A stretch of 8,046 bases of DNA from Microbacteriaceae bacterium (GCA_025463615.1 JAODAU010000118.1:1-8046); one strand, 5' to 3'; shown: positions 1-6,759, numbered from the stretch's first letter. The notes: a model not told the origin generated them from the sequence alone. Made by a program: numbers and translations.

Positions 1-793
1 ATCCATCCCGCTGCGGGCGGTCGAGGCGATCGCGGTCCCGCCGGTCGAGGTCCCGGCGACCGGACCGTCCGTGCTTGTCACCGACGTGCAGTGCACGGTC
101 AGGCCGCGCGGCTCGGCACCGGTGCACGCGCTGCGCGGTGTCTCGCTCAGCGTCGGCCAGGGCGAGGCGCTCGCGATCGTCGGCGAGAGCGGATCGGGCA
201 AGTCCACCCTCCTGCGCGTGGTCGCGGGACTCACCGCGCCGACCTCCGGCTCAGTCTCACTCGGCGGCGCCGCCCAGATGGTGTTCCAGGATGCCGGATC
301 CTCCCTCACCCCCTGGCTCACGGTCGGCGAGACGCTGCGCGAGCGCCTGCGCCCCCTGAAGCTCTCCCGCGCCGAGTCCACCGCCCGGGTCGAGCGCGCG
401 CTCGAAGAGATCGGGCTCCCCGCGGCCGTCGCGCGGGTGCGGCCCGCCGAGCTCTCCGGCGGACAGCGCCAGCGCGTGGTGCTGGCCCGGGCCACGATGA
501 TCCCGCCGGCCGTGCTGCTCTGCGACGAGCCGACCAGTGCGCTCGACGCGTCGCTCGCCGCGAGCGTGCTCAACCTCATCCGCGACCTGCGCGAGCGGCT
601 CGACATGACCGTGCTCTTCGTGACGCACGACCTCGCCGTCGCCCGGCTCATGGGCGACCGTATCGCCGTGATGAACCGCGGGCAGATCGTGGAGGTCGGC
701 GCCGCCGACGACGTGATCGCCAACCCGACCGACGAATACACGGCCTCGCTCATCGCGTCCGTGCCCGAGATCGCCGCGAGCGCGGCATCGTGA
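1..793 (+). CDS. Dpp/Opp-type ABC importer ATPase, 5' partial (probably second half of a fused dual-ATPase protein)
   Basis: This is the ATP-hydrolysing subunit of a peptide/nickel-type importer, acting on the cytoplasmic face of the membrane. Counting from the GTG at 71, the sequence shows Walker A GESGSGKST (residues 38-46), Q-loop Gln73, signature LSGGQ (128-132), Walker B VLLCDEP (148-154), D-loop SALD (156-159) and H-loop His186. It ends with PTDEYTASLIASVP, a version of the HPYT..LL.SIP motif that closes Dpp/Opp ATPase domains. The frame stays open from codon 2-4 to 71, the GTG at 71 has no nearby Shine-Dalgarno, and the first residues read SIPLRAVE, like the end of that same motif. I therefore infer that a first ATPase domain lies to the left and that the gene starts outside the window. 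The alternative is a separate 240-residue protein starting at 71. The stop overlaps the next gene's GTG. Confidence 0.9.
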   Translation, partial: SIPLRAVEAIAVPPVEVPATGPSVLVTDVQCTVRPRGSAPVHALRGVSLSVGQGEALAIVGESGSGKSTLLRVVAGLTAPTSGSVSLGGAAQMVFQDAGSSLTPWLTVGETLRERLRPLKLSRAESTARVERALEEIGLPAAVARVRPAELSGGQRQRVVLARATMIPPAVLLCDEPTSALDASLAASVLNLIRDLRERLDMTVLFVTHDLAVARLMGDRIAVMNRGQIVEVGAADDVIANPTDEYTASLIASVPEIAASAAS

Positions 794-1647
794 GCGCGAC
801 CACCCCCGCCCTCTCCCGCTGGAGGCCGCTCGCGGTCTCGGTGACGGATGACCGCCGGCTCAGCATCGCCCTCGTGGCGCTGCTCGTCGTGGTGACGCTG
901 GTGGCGATCTTCGCGCGGCTGCTCGCGCCGCACGACCCGATCCAGCCGGTCGGCGACCTCAACCTGCCGCCGGGGAGCGCCGGATTCCCGCTCGGCACCG
1001 ACGCGATCGGCCGCGACCTGCTCTCCCGCACCCTCTACGGCGTGCAAGCCAGCTGGTTCAGCGCGCTGCTCGTGGTGGCGGCCGGCCTCATCATCGGCGG
1101 CGTGATCGGCGTCGTCGCGGGCGTGGTGGGCGGCTGGGTGGATGGCGTGCTCATGCGCCTCACGGACCTCTTCCTGGCCCTGCCCGCGGCCCTCGTCGCC
1201 ATCGCGATCGTGGCCGCGCTCGGGCACGGGCTCGCCAACACGCTCATCGGCGTGACCGTCGTGTGGTGGCCGTACTACGCCCGCATCATCCGCGGGGAGA
1301 CGCGATCCGTCGCCTCGCGGCCGCACGTCGAGGCCGCGCGGCTGGCCGGCATCTCGCGCGCGCGGGTCGTGTTCCGCCACGTCGTGCCCGGTGTTCTTCC
1401 GACCGCCGTCGTCACTGCGAGCCTGGACATCGGCAACGTCATCCTGCTGCTCGCCGGCCTCTCGTTCCTCGGTCTCGGCCAGTCGCAGCCGGCGCCGGAG
1501 CTCGGCTCGGACACCGCCAGCGGACTCAGCCAGTTGCTCAGCGAGTGGTGGGTTCCCGTGGTTCCCGGCCTGGCGGTCACCGCGCTCAGCCTCGTCGCCA
1601 ACCTCGGCGGCGACGGCATCCGCACCCTGCTCACCAGGAGGCGGTAG
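790..1647 (+). CDS. DppC-like ABC importer permease
   Basis: This 285-residue integral membrane permease would form the translocation pore together with the next gene product. It has the N-terminal segment of DppC proteins: first membrane helix about residues 24-46, then APHDP (46-50), then the family signature LGTDAIGRD at 68-76. The EAA loop that docks on the ATPase begins EAARLAG at 181-187. Near the end comes SFLGLGQSQPAPELG (225-239), typical of this family. Further helices are about 90-116, 125-145, 149-167, 205-228 and 254-272. I chose the GTG at 790 because its GTGA overlaps the upstream stop, which suggests translational coupling, and because it gives the usual length with a short cytoplasmic N-terminus. 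There is no clear ribosome binding site of its own. The substrate cannot be read from the sequence. Confidence 0.93.
   Translation: MSATTPALSRWRPLAVSVTDDRRLSIALVALLVVVTLVAIFARLLAPHDPIQPVGDLNLPPGSAGFPLGTDAIGRDLLSRTLYGVQASWFSALLVVAAGLIIGGVIGVVAGVVGGWVDGVLMRLTDLFLALPAALVAIAIVAALGHGLANTLIGVTVVWWPYYARIIRGETRSVASRPHVEAARLAGISRARVVFRHVVPGVLPTAVVTASLDIGNVILLLAGLSFLGLGQSQPAPELGSDTASGLSQLLSEWWVPVVPGLAVTALSLVANLGGDGIRTLLTRRR
1636..1641 (+). promoter_or_regulatory. Ribosome binding site of the DppB-like gene
   Basis: A full AGGAGG lies inside the last codons of the preceding permease gene, nine bases before the ATG at 1651. It is one of the two best Shine-Dalgarno sequences in the window and fixes the start of the second permease. 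Confidence 0.85.
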
Positions 1648-1650
1648 GCC

Positions 1651-2637
1651 ATGACCGGATACCTCACCCGCCGCCTCGGCGCCGCAGTCGTTCTGCTGCT
1701 CGTGCTCGCGGCCATCATCTTCTTCCTTCAGTCGATCTCGCCCGGCGACCCGGTCAAGGCGTACCTCGGGGCGAATGCGCCGCGCGCGGCCGTCGAGGCG
1801 GAGCGGCACAGGCTCGGGCTCGACCAGCCGGCGATCGTGCAGTTCGGGCGCTTCCTGCTCGGCATCGCGCAGGGCAATCTCGGCGTCTCGTTCCGAACGC
1901 ACCGGCCCGTGCTGGCCGACCTCGCCACGTACCTGCCCGCCACGATCGAGCTGGTCGTGACGGCGTTCATCCTCGCCCTGCTGCTCGCGACGCTCTTCGC
2001 CTTCTCGGCGGCGCTGCGCTGGCGCGGCAGCAGCGTCTACCGCGGGGTGCTGCTGGTGGGGGCGACGGCGCCGGCGTTCCTGCTGGCCATCGGCGGCATC
2101 ATCCTCTTCTACCAACAGCTCGGCTGGCTGCCCGCCTCGGGCCAGGGGCCGGACGATCCCGGGCCCACCGGCTTCCTGTTGATCGACACGCTCGTGCACG
2201 GCGACGGCGCCGGGTTCGCCGACAGCCTCGCGCACCTGGTCCTGCCGGCGCTCGTGCTGTCGATCGCGCCGGCGATCGGAATCGGCAGGATCCTGCGCTC
2301 CAGCCTCGAGGCGACCCTCTCCGCCGACTACGTGCGCACGGCCCGCTCGAAGGGGCTGCGCGAGGGCCGGGTGCTGCTCAAGCACGTGCTGCGCAACTCG
2401 ATCGGCCCGGCGCTCTCCATGGCCGGCCTGCAGCTCGGCTTCATGTTCGCCGGCGTCGTGGTGGTCGAGCAGGTCTTCAGCTGGCCGGGCATCGGCAACT
2501 ACCTGGCCAACAGCATCCCCGTCTCCGACTTCCCCGCGATCGCGGGCGTGACGCTCGTGCTCGGCACCATCTACGTCCTGACCAACACCGCCGTGGACCT
2601 GCTCCAGGCGGCCGCTGACCCGCGCATCGTGGCGTAG
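1651..2637 (+). CDS. DppB-like ABC importer permease
   Basis: This 328-residue membrane permease is the partner of the DppC-like protein. The N-terminus follows the family layout: MTGYLTRRLG, a first helix (about 8-28), then SPGDP (30-34). It continues with the periplasmic-side motif GNLGVSFRTHRPV (75-87), helices at about 97-122, 131-154 and 195-213, the ATPase-contact loop YVRTARSKGL (227-236), FSWPGIG (276-282), and the closing DPRI (323-326). Length and motif order are normal for DppB proteins. It starts three bases after the DppC-like stop behind AGGAGG. In most Dpp/Opp operons the order is binding protein, B, C, then ATPases. Here C precedes B and the binding protein comes last, so the unit is rearranged but complete. 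Confidence 0.94.
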   Translation: MTGYLTRRLGAAVVLLLVLAAIIFFLQSISPGDPVKAYLGANAPRAAVEAERHRLGLDQPAIVQFGRFLLGIAQGNLGVSFRTHRPVLADLATYLPATIELVVTAFILALLLATLFAFSAALRWRGSSVYRGVLLVGATAPAFLLAIGGIILFYQQLGWLPASGQGPDDPGPTGFLLIDTLVHGDGAGFADSLAHLVLPALVLSIAPAIGIGRILRSSLEATLSADYVRTARSKGLREGRVLLKHVLRNSIGPALSMAGLQLGFMFAGVVVVEQVFSWPGIGNYLANSIPVSDFPAIAGVTLVLGTIYVLTNTAVDLLQAAADPRIVA

Positions 2638-2639
2638 GG

Positions 2640-2655
2640 CCTGGTTAAAACCACC
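2640..2655. promoter_or_regulatory. Operator-like palindrome TGGT-N4-ACCA
   Basis: The sequence CCTGGTTAAAACCACC contains a perfect inverted repeat: TGGTT, two bases, AACCA (2642-2653). It lies in the 44-base gap between the DppB-like gene and the binding-protein gene, just before the ribosome binding site. TGGT/ACCA half-sites are typical of GntR-family operators. The four-base spacing is that of HutC-type sites such as the DasR site, while FadR-type sites usually have three. A small mRNA hairpin that influences binding-protein expression is an alternative. That it is an operator is inferred from the pattern alone. Confidence 0.4.
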
Positions 2656-2667
2656 CCCAATAGGTAA

Positions 2668-2675
2668 AGAAGGAG
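2668..2675 (+). promoter_or_regulatory. Ribosome binding site of the substrate-binding protein gene
   Basis: AGAAGGAG ends six bases before the GTG at 2682. This strong site decides the GTG start, which also places the signal peptide correctly. Confidence 0.8.
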
Positions 2676-2681
2676 CTCCAC

Positions 2682-4265
2682 GTGCACACAGCAAGAAAGC
2701 GGATGCGCGGCCTGATCGCCGCATCAGCGCTCGTCCCCCTGCTCGCGCTCGCCGGATGTGCGGCGAACACGGCCAAGACCGCCGCCCACCCCGCGCCGAC
2801 CGACGGTGTGCTCACCGTCGGGCTCCTCGGCGACATCGGCCAGCCGCCGGACCCGGACATCTACTACGCCAACAACGGCACCGCCCTCATCATCAACACG
2901 TATGAGGGGCTCGTGCAGTACAAGAACAACGTCAGCGACGTGCAGATCGCGCCGCGGCTCGCGACATCCTGGACCGTCTCGCCCGACAAGACGGTCTACA
3001 CGTTCAAGCTCCGCAGCGGCGTGACCTTCCACGACGGAACGCCGTTCACCTCGGCCGCCGTCAAGGTCGCGTTCGATCGCCGAATCGCGGTCAAGGGCGG
3101 CGCGGCCTACATGGTCAGCGGCGTGAAGAGCGTGGACACCCCGGATGACCTCACCGCCGTCGTCACCCTCGACGCCCCCAACTCGGCCTTCCTCGACGAG
3201 CTCGCCTCGCCGTTCGGGCCCAAGATGGAGTCGCCGACGGGGCTCGCCAAGAACGCGGGCAGCGACGACGCCCAGACCTACCTGCAGACGCACGACCTCG
3301 GGACCGGGCCGTACGAGCTCACCGGCGCGCAGGTCGGCACGAAGTACGAGCTCACGCAGTACGACAAGTACTGGGGCACGAAGTCGCCGTTCACCAAGAT
3401 CGAGCTGCCGGTGTTCACCGACGCCTCCGCGCTCGAGCTTGCGTTCGACAAGGGCGACGTCTCGATGATCGCGGCGGCCCTGCCGTCATCCGCCCTCAAG
3501 AAGTATGCGAACTCGTCGTTCGCCGACAACTACTTCCTGCCCACCCTGCAGTCGGCGCTCATCACGGTGAACCCGTCGAAGTCGTTCTTCAAAGACGTGG
3601 ATGCCCGCATGGCCTTCATGTCGGCGATCGACAAGAAGAAGCTGGTGAGCCAGGTGCTCGGGTCGCGCTCCAGCGTCGCGACCACGATGTACGCCAAGGG
3701 CATGATCAAGGGCGGCGCCGACAAGCAGACGATCCCCTACGACCCGTCGATCATGAAGAAGTACGCCTCGTCGGCCTCCGACAAGAACCTCGTCATCGGC
3801 TACGCGACCGGCAACCCGAACGCGGAGCAGATCGCCAACATCCTGGCGGCGCAGCTCATCGCCGACGGGCTGAAGGCGACCGCGCAGTCGTACACGACCT
3901 CCACCGTCTTCGGCTGGGAGAACGACCCGACCAAGGGCCCGGATGCCTTCATCGACGGCAACAACGGACCGGACGGCGGCAGCCCGTACCTCTGGGGCCA
4001 CGTCTTCTGGGACGCGAGCGGTGGCATCAACTACTTCCTCTGCAACGACGACAAGACGAACTCGCTGCTCAACGAGGCGCTGGCCACCGGATCCGAGGAC
4101 ACCTACATCGCCGCGGCGAAGCAGTACGAGTCGACCGGCTGCTACATGAACCTCTCCTACAACAAGGACTGGGTCGTGTCGCAGAAGTGGCTCACCGGCG
4201 TTCCGGAGTCGCAGAACCTCGGCGCCAACGAGCTCAACTTCGCGCTGCTCGGCATCAAGAAGTAA
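2682..4265 (+). CDS. Substrate-binding lipoprotein of the Dpp/Opp-type importer (SBP_bac_5 family)
   Basis: This 527-residue extracellular solute-binding protein would capture the substrate and deliver it to the two permeases. It has a lipoprotein signal peptide: basic start MHTARKRMRG, hydrophobic stretch 11-24, lipobox LAGC with lipidated Cys26, then a short Ala/Thr/Pro tether. The mature part opens with GVLTVGLLGDIGQPPDPD (42-59). The family signature follows: LATSWTVSPDKTVYTFKLR (93-111), then SGVTFHDGTPF (112-122) and AFDR (130-133). GTGPYELT (207-214) and YDKYWG (227-232) are also typical. Two cysteines in the C-terminal half, Cys454 and Cys487, could form a disulfide. Length is normal for the peptide/nickel cluster. 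Bound ligand is unknown; members carry oligopeptides, nickel complexes, opines or sugars. The separate ribosome binding site and gap suggest it is made in excess over the membrane subunits. Confidence 0.93.
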   Translation: MHTARKRMRGLIAASALVPLLALAGCAANTAKTAAHPAPTDGVLTVGLLGDIGQPPDPDIYYANNGTALIINTYEGLVQYKNNVSDVQIAPRLATSWTVSPDKTVYTFKLRSGVTFHDGTPFTSAAVKVAFDRRIAVKGGAAYMVSGVKSVDTPDDLTAVVTLDAPNSAFLDELASPFGPKMESPTGLAKNAGSDDAQTYLQTHDLGTGPYELTGAQVGTKYELTQYDKYWGTKSPFTKIELPVFTDASALELAFDKGDVSMIAAALPSSALKKYANSSFADNYFLPTLQSALITVNPSKSFFKDVDARMAFMSAIDKKKLVSQVLGSRSSVATTMYAKGMIKGGADKQTIPYDPSIMKKYASSASDKNLVIGYATGNPNAEQIANILAAQLIADGLKATAQSYTTSTVFGWENDPTKGPDAFIDGNNGPDGGSPYLWGHVFWDASGGINYFLCNDDKTNSLLNEALATGSEDTYIAAAKQYESTGCYMNLSYNKDWVVSQKWLTGVPESQNLGANELNFALLGIKK

Positions 4266-4270
4266 CCGTG

Positions 4271-4317
4271 GCGCAGCGCCCGGGTCGTGTCGCGCAGGCA
4301 CGGCCCGGGCCCTGCGC
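4271..4317 (+). terminator. Strong hairpin ending the importer operon
   Basis: Arms GCGCAGCGCCCGGG (4271-4284) and CCCGGGCCCTGCGC (4304-4317) pair over 14 bases with one mismatch. The stem continues inward through a possible G-U pair and CGTG/CACG (4286-4289 with 4299-4302), leaving a nine-base loop. It begins six bases after the binding-protein stop. No T-run follows, which is common for terminators in high-GC actinobacteria. Partial read-through into the GntR gene is possible, since I see no convincing promoter between the hairpin and 4360. Confidence 0.7.
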
Positions 4318-4359
4318 TGTCGCGAGCGCGCGGCATCCGACAGAATCAAGGATCAGGAC

Positions 4360-5070
4360 ATGACGACGATCACCCAGCCGGAACCGAGGAAGATGACGAA
4401 GGCCACGGACGACGGCACCAAGCCCGACTCTCTCTCTCGCCAGATCTACGCCCGCCTGCGCGAGGACATCATCCGGGGCCGCTATCCCGAGGGCAGCCGC
4501 CTTGCGGAGCAGCGGCTGGCCGAGGACCTCGAGGTCTCGCGGGTGCCGCTGCGCGAGGCGGTTCCGCTGCTCGAGATGGACGGCTTCGTGCGCACGTTCC
4601 CACGCCGCGGCGCCGTCGTGTTCCGGTGGGACGAGAAGGCCGTCGACAACCTCTTCGACCTGCGCCTGACCATCGAGGTGGGCGCGGCCCGGTACGCGGC
4701 TCGCCAGGTGGGGGCCGGGGCATCGATGGAGGCGCTGGATGCCGCACTCGCCCTCTCGCAGGACGTCGTGCCCGAGCGCGACGCCTACCAGATCGCGCAG
4801 ACCAGCACCTGGTATCACGAGGCGATCGTCGACACCGCCGACAACGAGCTGATGAGCCAGCTCATGCGCACCATATCGGGCCGCATGATGTGGCTGTTCT
4901 ACCTCACCTCGCAGCTCGACGTGGAGGACGCGTTCCACGACCACGAGAACCTGCGCAACGCGATCGCGAGCGGCAACGAGCGCGTCGCAGAGTCGGTCGC
5001 CTACGCCCACATCGAGCGCGACCGGGTGCCCTCGTTCGCGGCGCTGCGAGAGCGCGGCGAGCTCGCCTGA
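4360..5070 (+). CDS. GntR-family transcriptional regulator, FadR/FCD subfamily
   Basis: This 236-residue repressor-type regulator has a winged helix at about residues 24-90. It includes the recognition region LAEDLEVSRVPLREAVPLLEMDGF (53-76, given as the family pattern L.E.L.VSR.P.REA...LE..G) and a wing around PRRGAVV (81-87). An all-helical FCD ligand domain runs from about 95 to 225. The FCD metal-binding histidines can be placed at His153, His195 and His217, but the usual Asp four residues before the first is Ser149. The ATG at 4360 has AAGGA seven bases upstream. It follows the importer operon on the same strand, so control of that operon is the likely job, with the transported compound or a product as possible effector. 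That link is inferred from position. Confidence 0.92.
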   Translation: MTTITQPEPRKMTKATDDGTKPDSLSRQIYARLREDIIRGRYPEGSRLAEQRLAEDLEVSRVPLREAVPLLEMDGFVRTFPRRGAVVFRWDEKAVDNLFDLRLTIEVGAARYAARQVGAGASMEALDAALALSQDVVPERDAYQIAQTSTWYHEAIVDTADNELMSQLMRTISGRMMWLFYLTSQLDVEDAFHDHENLRNAIASGNERVAESVAYAHIERDRVPSFAALRERGELA

Positions 5071-5073
5071 CCC

Positions 5074-5134
5074 CGCGAAGGGCAATCTTCGACCCTTCCC
5101 ACCACATCCAAAGGGACGAAGCCTGCCCTTCGCG
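5074..5134 (+). terminator. Nested 61-base double-stem inverted repeat downstream of the GntR gene
   Basis: The outer arms CGCGAAGGGCA (5074-5084) and TGCCCTTCGCG (5124-5134) are a perfect 11-base inverted repeat. Inside, after a 2x2 bulge, CTTCGACCCTT (5087-5097) pairs with AAGGGACGAAG (5111-5121) with one mismatch, leaving a 13-base loop. The same bases can instead form two small tandem hairpins, GAAGGG-N10-CCCTTC (5077-5098) and AAGGG-N10-CCCTT (5111-5130). It starts three bases after the GntR stop, so terminator is the simplest reading. There is no T-run. Confidence 0.65.
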
Positions 5135-5165
5135 CGTTCCGGCGCGGCCGGTCACCTACCACGCT

Positions 5166-5177
5166 TACCCTTAACCC
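5166..5177 (+). promoter_or_regulatory. Leaderless-type promoter of the DNA glycosylase gene
   Basis: TACCCT (5166-5171) fits the -10 pattern TAnnnT and is followed by exactly six bases before the ATG at 5178. Transcription would then begin at the start codon. No purine-rich ribosome binding site is present, which agrees with a leaderless transcript. I see no recognisable -35 element. Confidence 0.5.
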
Positions 5178-6119
5178 ATGAGCCTGGCTGTGGAGACCGC
5201 GGATGCCGCGCCCCTCCGCACCACGTACGCCCCCGCGCGCCCCGTCGACCTCAAGCAGACCCTCCGCCCGCTGCACCGCGGCACCGGCGACCCGACGATG
5301 CGCTGGGACGACTCGGGCGTCTGGCGCACCTGGTCCACGCCGAGCGGCCCCGCCACCCTCCACCTCGCCCAGCGCGGCAGCGCCGTGGAGGCGGTGGCCT
5401 GGGGGCCGGGTGCCGAATGGGCGATCGCCGGCGTGCCCGAGCTGCTCGGCGAGGGGGACGACGAGGGCGACTTCGACGTGAGCGCCAACCCGTTCCTGCA
5501 CGAGACGCGCCGCCGCAACGCCGGCCTGCGCCTGATGCGCACGCGGCTCGTCTTCGAGATGATGCTCGCCGCGATCTTCGAGCAGAAGGTGACGGGCAAG
5601 GAGGCCCGGCACGCCTGGCGCGTGATCATCACCAAGCACGGGCAGGCTGCGCCGGGGCCGGTGCCCGTCGGCATGCGGGTGTTCCCCACCGTGGCGGCCT
5701 GGCGCCGGGTGCCGTCGTGGGAGTGGCATCGCGCCGGTGTGGGGCCGGAACGGTCTGACACCGCCATGCGGGCTGCGGCGGTCGCGACATCCCTCGAGCG
5801 CACGCTCGCCCTGGGGCGCGGCGGGCCGGCGGTCGAGCGGGCGCTGCGCAGCATCCCCGGGGTGGGCGTCTGGACCGCCGCCGAGACGATGCAGCGCGCC
5901 CACGGCGACCCGGACTCGCCGAGCGTGGGCGACTACCACCTGCCGGCCGTGGTGGGCTGGGCGCTCATCGGCAAGCCGGTGGACGACGACGGGATGCTCG
6001 AACTGCTCGCGCCCTGGGCCGGGCACCGCCAGCGGGTCATGCGACTGATCGAGGCGAGCGGCTTCGCCAAGCCACGCTTCGGGCCGCGAATGGCGATCCC
6101 CGAGCACCGCAGCCGTTAG
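5178..6119 (+). CDS. AlkA-like HhH-GPD DNA glycosylase (3-methyladenine DNA glycosylase II family)
   Basis: This 313-residue base-excision repair enzyme is predicted to cleave the glycosidic bond of alkylated bases in DNA. The C-terminal half carries the helix-hairpin-helix: IPGVGVWTAAETMQR (226-240), followed by SVGDYHLP (249-256), where Asp252 aligns with the catalytic Asp of E. coli AlkA. FEQKVTGKEA (134-143) fits the AlkA helix that starts the catalytic domain. Residues about 25-100 look like a divergent AlkA N-terminal domain, including AVAWGPGAEWAI and PELLGEGDD. There is no Cys cluster at the C-terminus, so it is not an iron-sulfur Nth/MutY type. There is no Ada-type methyltransferase fusion. 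It is probably transcribed alone from its own leaderless promoter and is unrelated in function to the importer. The exact lesion range is not readable from sequence. Confidence 0.87.
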   Translation: MSLAVETADAAPLRTTYAPARPVDLKQTLRPLHRGTGDPTMRWDDSGVWRTWSTPSGPATLHLAQRGSAVEAVAWGPGAEWAIAGVPELLGEGDDEGDFDVSANPFLHETRRRNAGLRLMRTRLVFEMMLAAIFEQKVTGKEARHAWRVIITKHGQAAPGPVPVGMRVFPTVAAWRRVPSWEWHRAGVGPERSDTAMRAAAVATSLERTLALGRGGPAVERALRSIPGVGVWTAAETMQRAHGDPDSPSVGDYHLPAVVGWALIGKPVDDDGMLELLAPWAGHRQRVMRLIEASGFAKPRFGPRMAIPEHRSR

Positions 6120-6124
6120 CAAAC

Positions 6125-6162
6125 GCACAACCCGCCGCGCGGTGACCCCGCGCGGATTGTGC
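6125..6162 (+). terminator. Hairpin terminator after the DNA glycosylase gene
   Basis: An outer stem GCACAA (6125-6130) pairs with TTGTGC (6157-6162). An inner eight-base stem CCGCGCGG (6135-6142) pairs with CCGCGCGG (6148-6155) around a five-base loop. It begins five bases after the TAG. There is no T-run. Each inner arm is itself a palindrome, so the strands could also fold within one arm. Confidence 0.6.
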
Positions 6163-6201
6163 CGCCCCGACAGGCGAATGGTCGATGGCGCGGCACGCCG
6201 C

Positions 6202-6213
6202 TAGCGTGTCGGC
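6202..6213 (+). promoter_or_regulatory. Leaderless-type promoter of the thioesterase gene
   Basis: TAGCGT (6202-6207) fits TAnnnT and is exactly six bases from the GTG at 6214. There is no Shine-Dalgarno. A weak -35 candidate is TGGTCG (6179-6184) at 17-base spacing. The layout is identical to that of the DNA glycosylase and AA10 genes. Confidence 0.5.
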
Positions 6214-6759
6214 GTGCACTTCATCTTCAGGACCTTCCTCGTCTGGCTCAAACGCAACGGGCCGCGGATCGGGCTGCTCGACGTGGGCCGCATCGCGTTC
6301 CGGGTGCTGCCCACCGACATCGATGTGATGGGCCACATGAACAACGGCATCTACCTGTCGGTGCTGGACCTCGGGCGCATGGACCTGCTGCAGCGGTCGG
6401 GCGCGTGGTCGAAGATGATCCGGGCGGGCATCCTGCCGGTCATGGCGAACGCCACCATCACGTACCGCAAGTCGCTGCTGCCCTGGAAGAAGTTCTGGGT
6501 TGAGACGCGCATCGTCGGCTACGACGAGAAGGCCGTCTACATGGAGCAGCGCATGGTGATCGACGGCGAGATCTACGCGCAGGCGACCCTGCGCGGGCGA
6601 TTTGTGAAGAAGTCGGGCGGCGTCGCGAGCATCGCGGAGTTCGCGGCCGCGACGGGCATGGACCTGGCGGCGCTTCCGCCGGCGGGGTGGATCGACCGTT
6701 GGGTGGCCGACACGTCACTCCCGCCGACGAAAGCGCCTGCTCCGAGCCTCTGGGGTTAG
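6214..6759 (+). CDS. Hotdog-fold acyl-CoA thioesterase-like protein (4HBT/THEM6-like)
   Basis: This 181-residue protein is predicted to hydrolyse acyl-CoA or a related acyl thioester in the cytoplasm. The hotdog active-site stretch is clear: PTDIDVMGHMNNGIYLSVLDLGR (33-55, pattern D.D..GH.NN..Y). Asp37 is the likely catalytic acid and His41, Asn43, Asn44 and Tyr47 are the conserved neighbours. TITYRKSLLPWKKFWVETRI (81-100) and the YMEQRMV...GEIYAQATLRG strands (109-128) complete a single hotdog domain. The short amphipathic N-terminus MHFIFRTFLVWLKRNG resembles that of THEM6-like proteins and may touch the membrane. The GTG start fits the leaderless promoter and leaves no long extension. The substrate is unknown. 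The stop TAG overlaps the stop of the convergent AA10 gene. Confidence 0.85.
   Translation: MHFIFRTFLVWLKRNGPRIGLLDVGRIAFRVLPTDIDVMGHMNNGIYLSVLDLGRMDLLQRSGAWSKMIRAGILPVMANATITYRKSLLPWKKFWVETRIVGYDEKAVYMEQRMVIDGEIYAQATLRGRFVKKSGGVASIAEFAAATGMDLAALPPAGWIDRWVADTSLPPTKAPAPSLWG

Noticed and set aside
91..789. An extended open frame upstream of the DppC-like gene in the same frame
   Set aside because: It runs across the ATPase gene in another frame and gives an Arg/Ala/Pro-rich chain with no motif. The ATPase frame carries every expected motif, and the permease starts naturally at 790.
1263..2618. A 451-codon plus-strand open frame across both permease genes
   Set aside because: Its translation is Arg/Gly/Pro-rich with no domain. 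Long empty frames are common in high-GC DNA and both permease frames are unmistakable.
5001..6128. A 375-codon minus-strand open frame opposite the DNA glycosylase
   Set aside because: It has no ribosome binding site or recognisable domain and is antisense to a gene with a full HhH and catalytic Asp.
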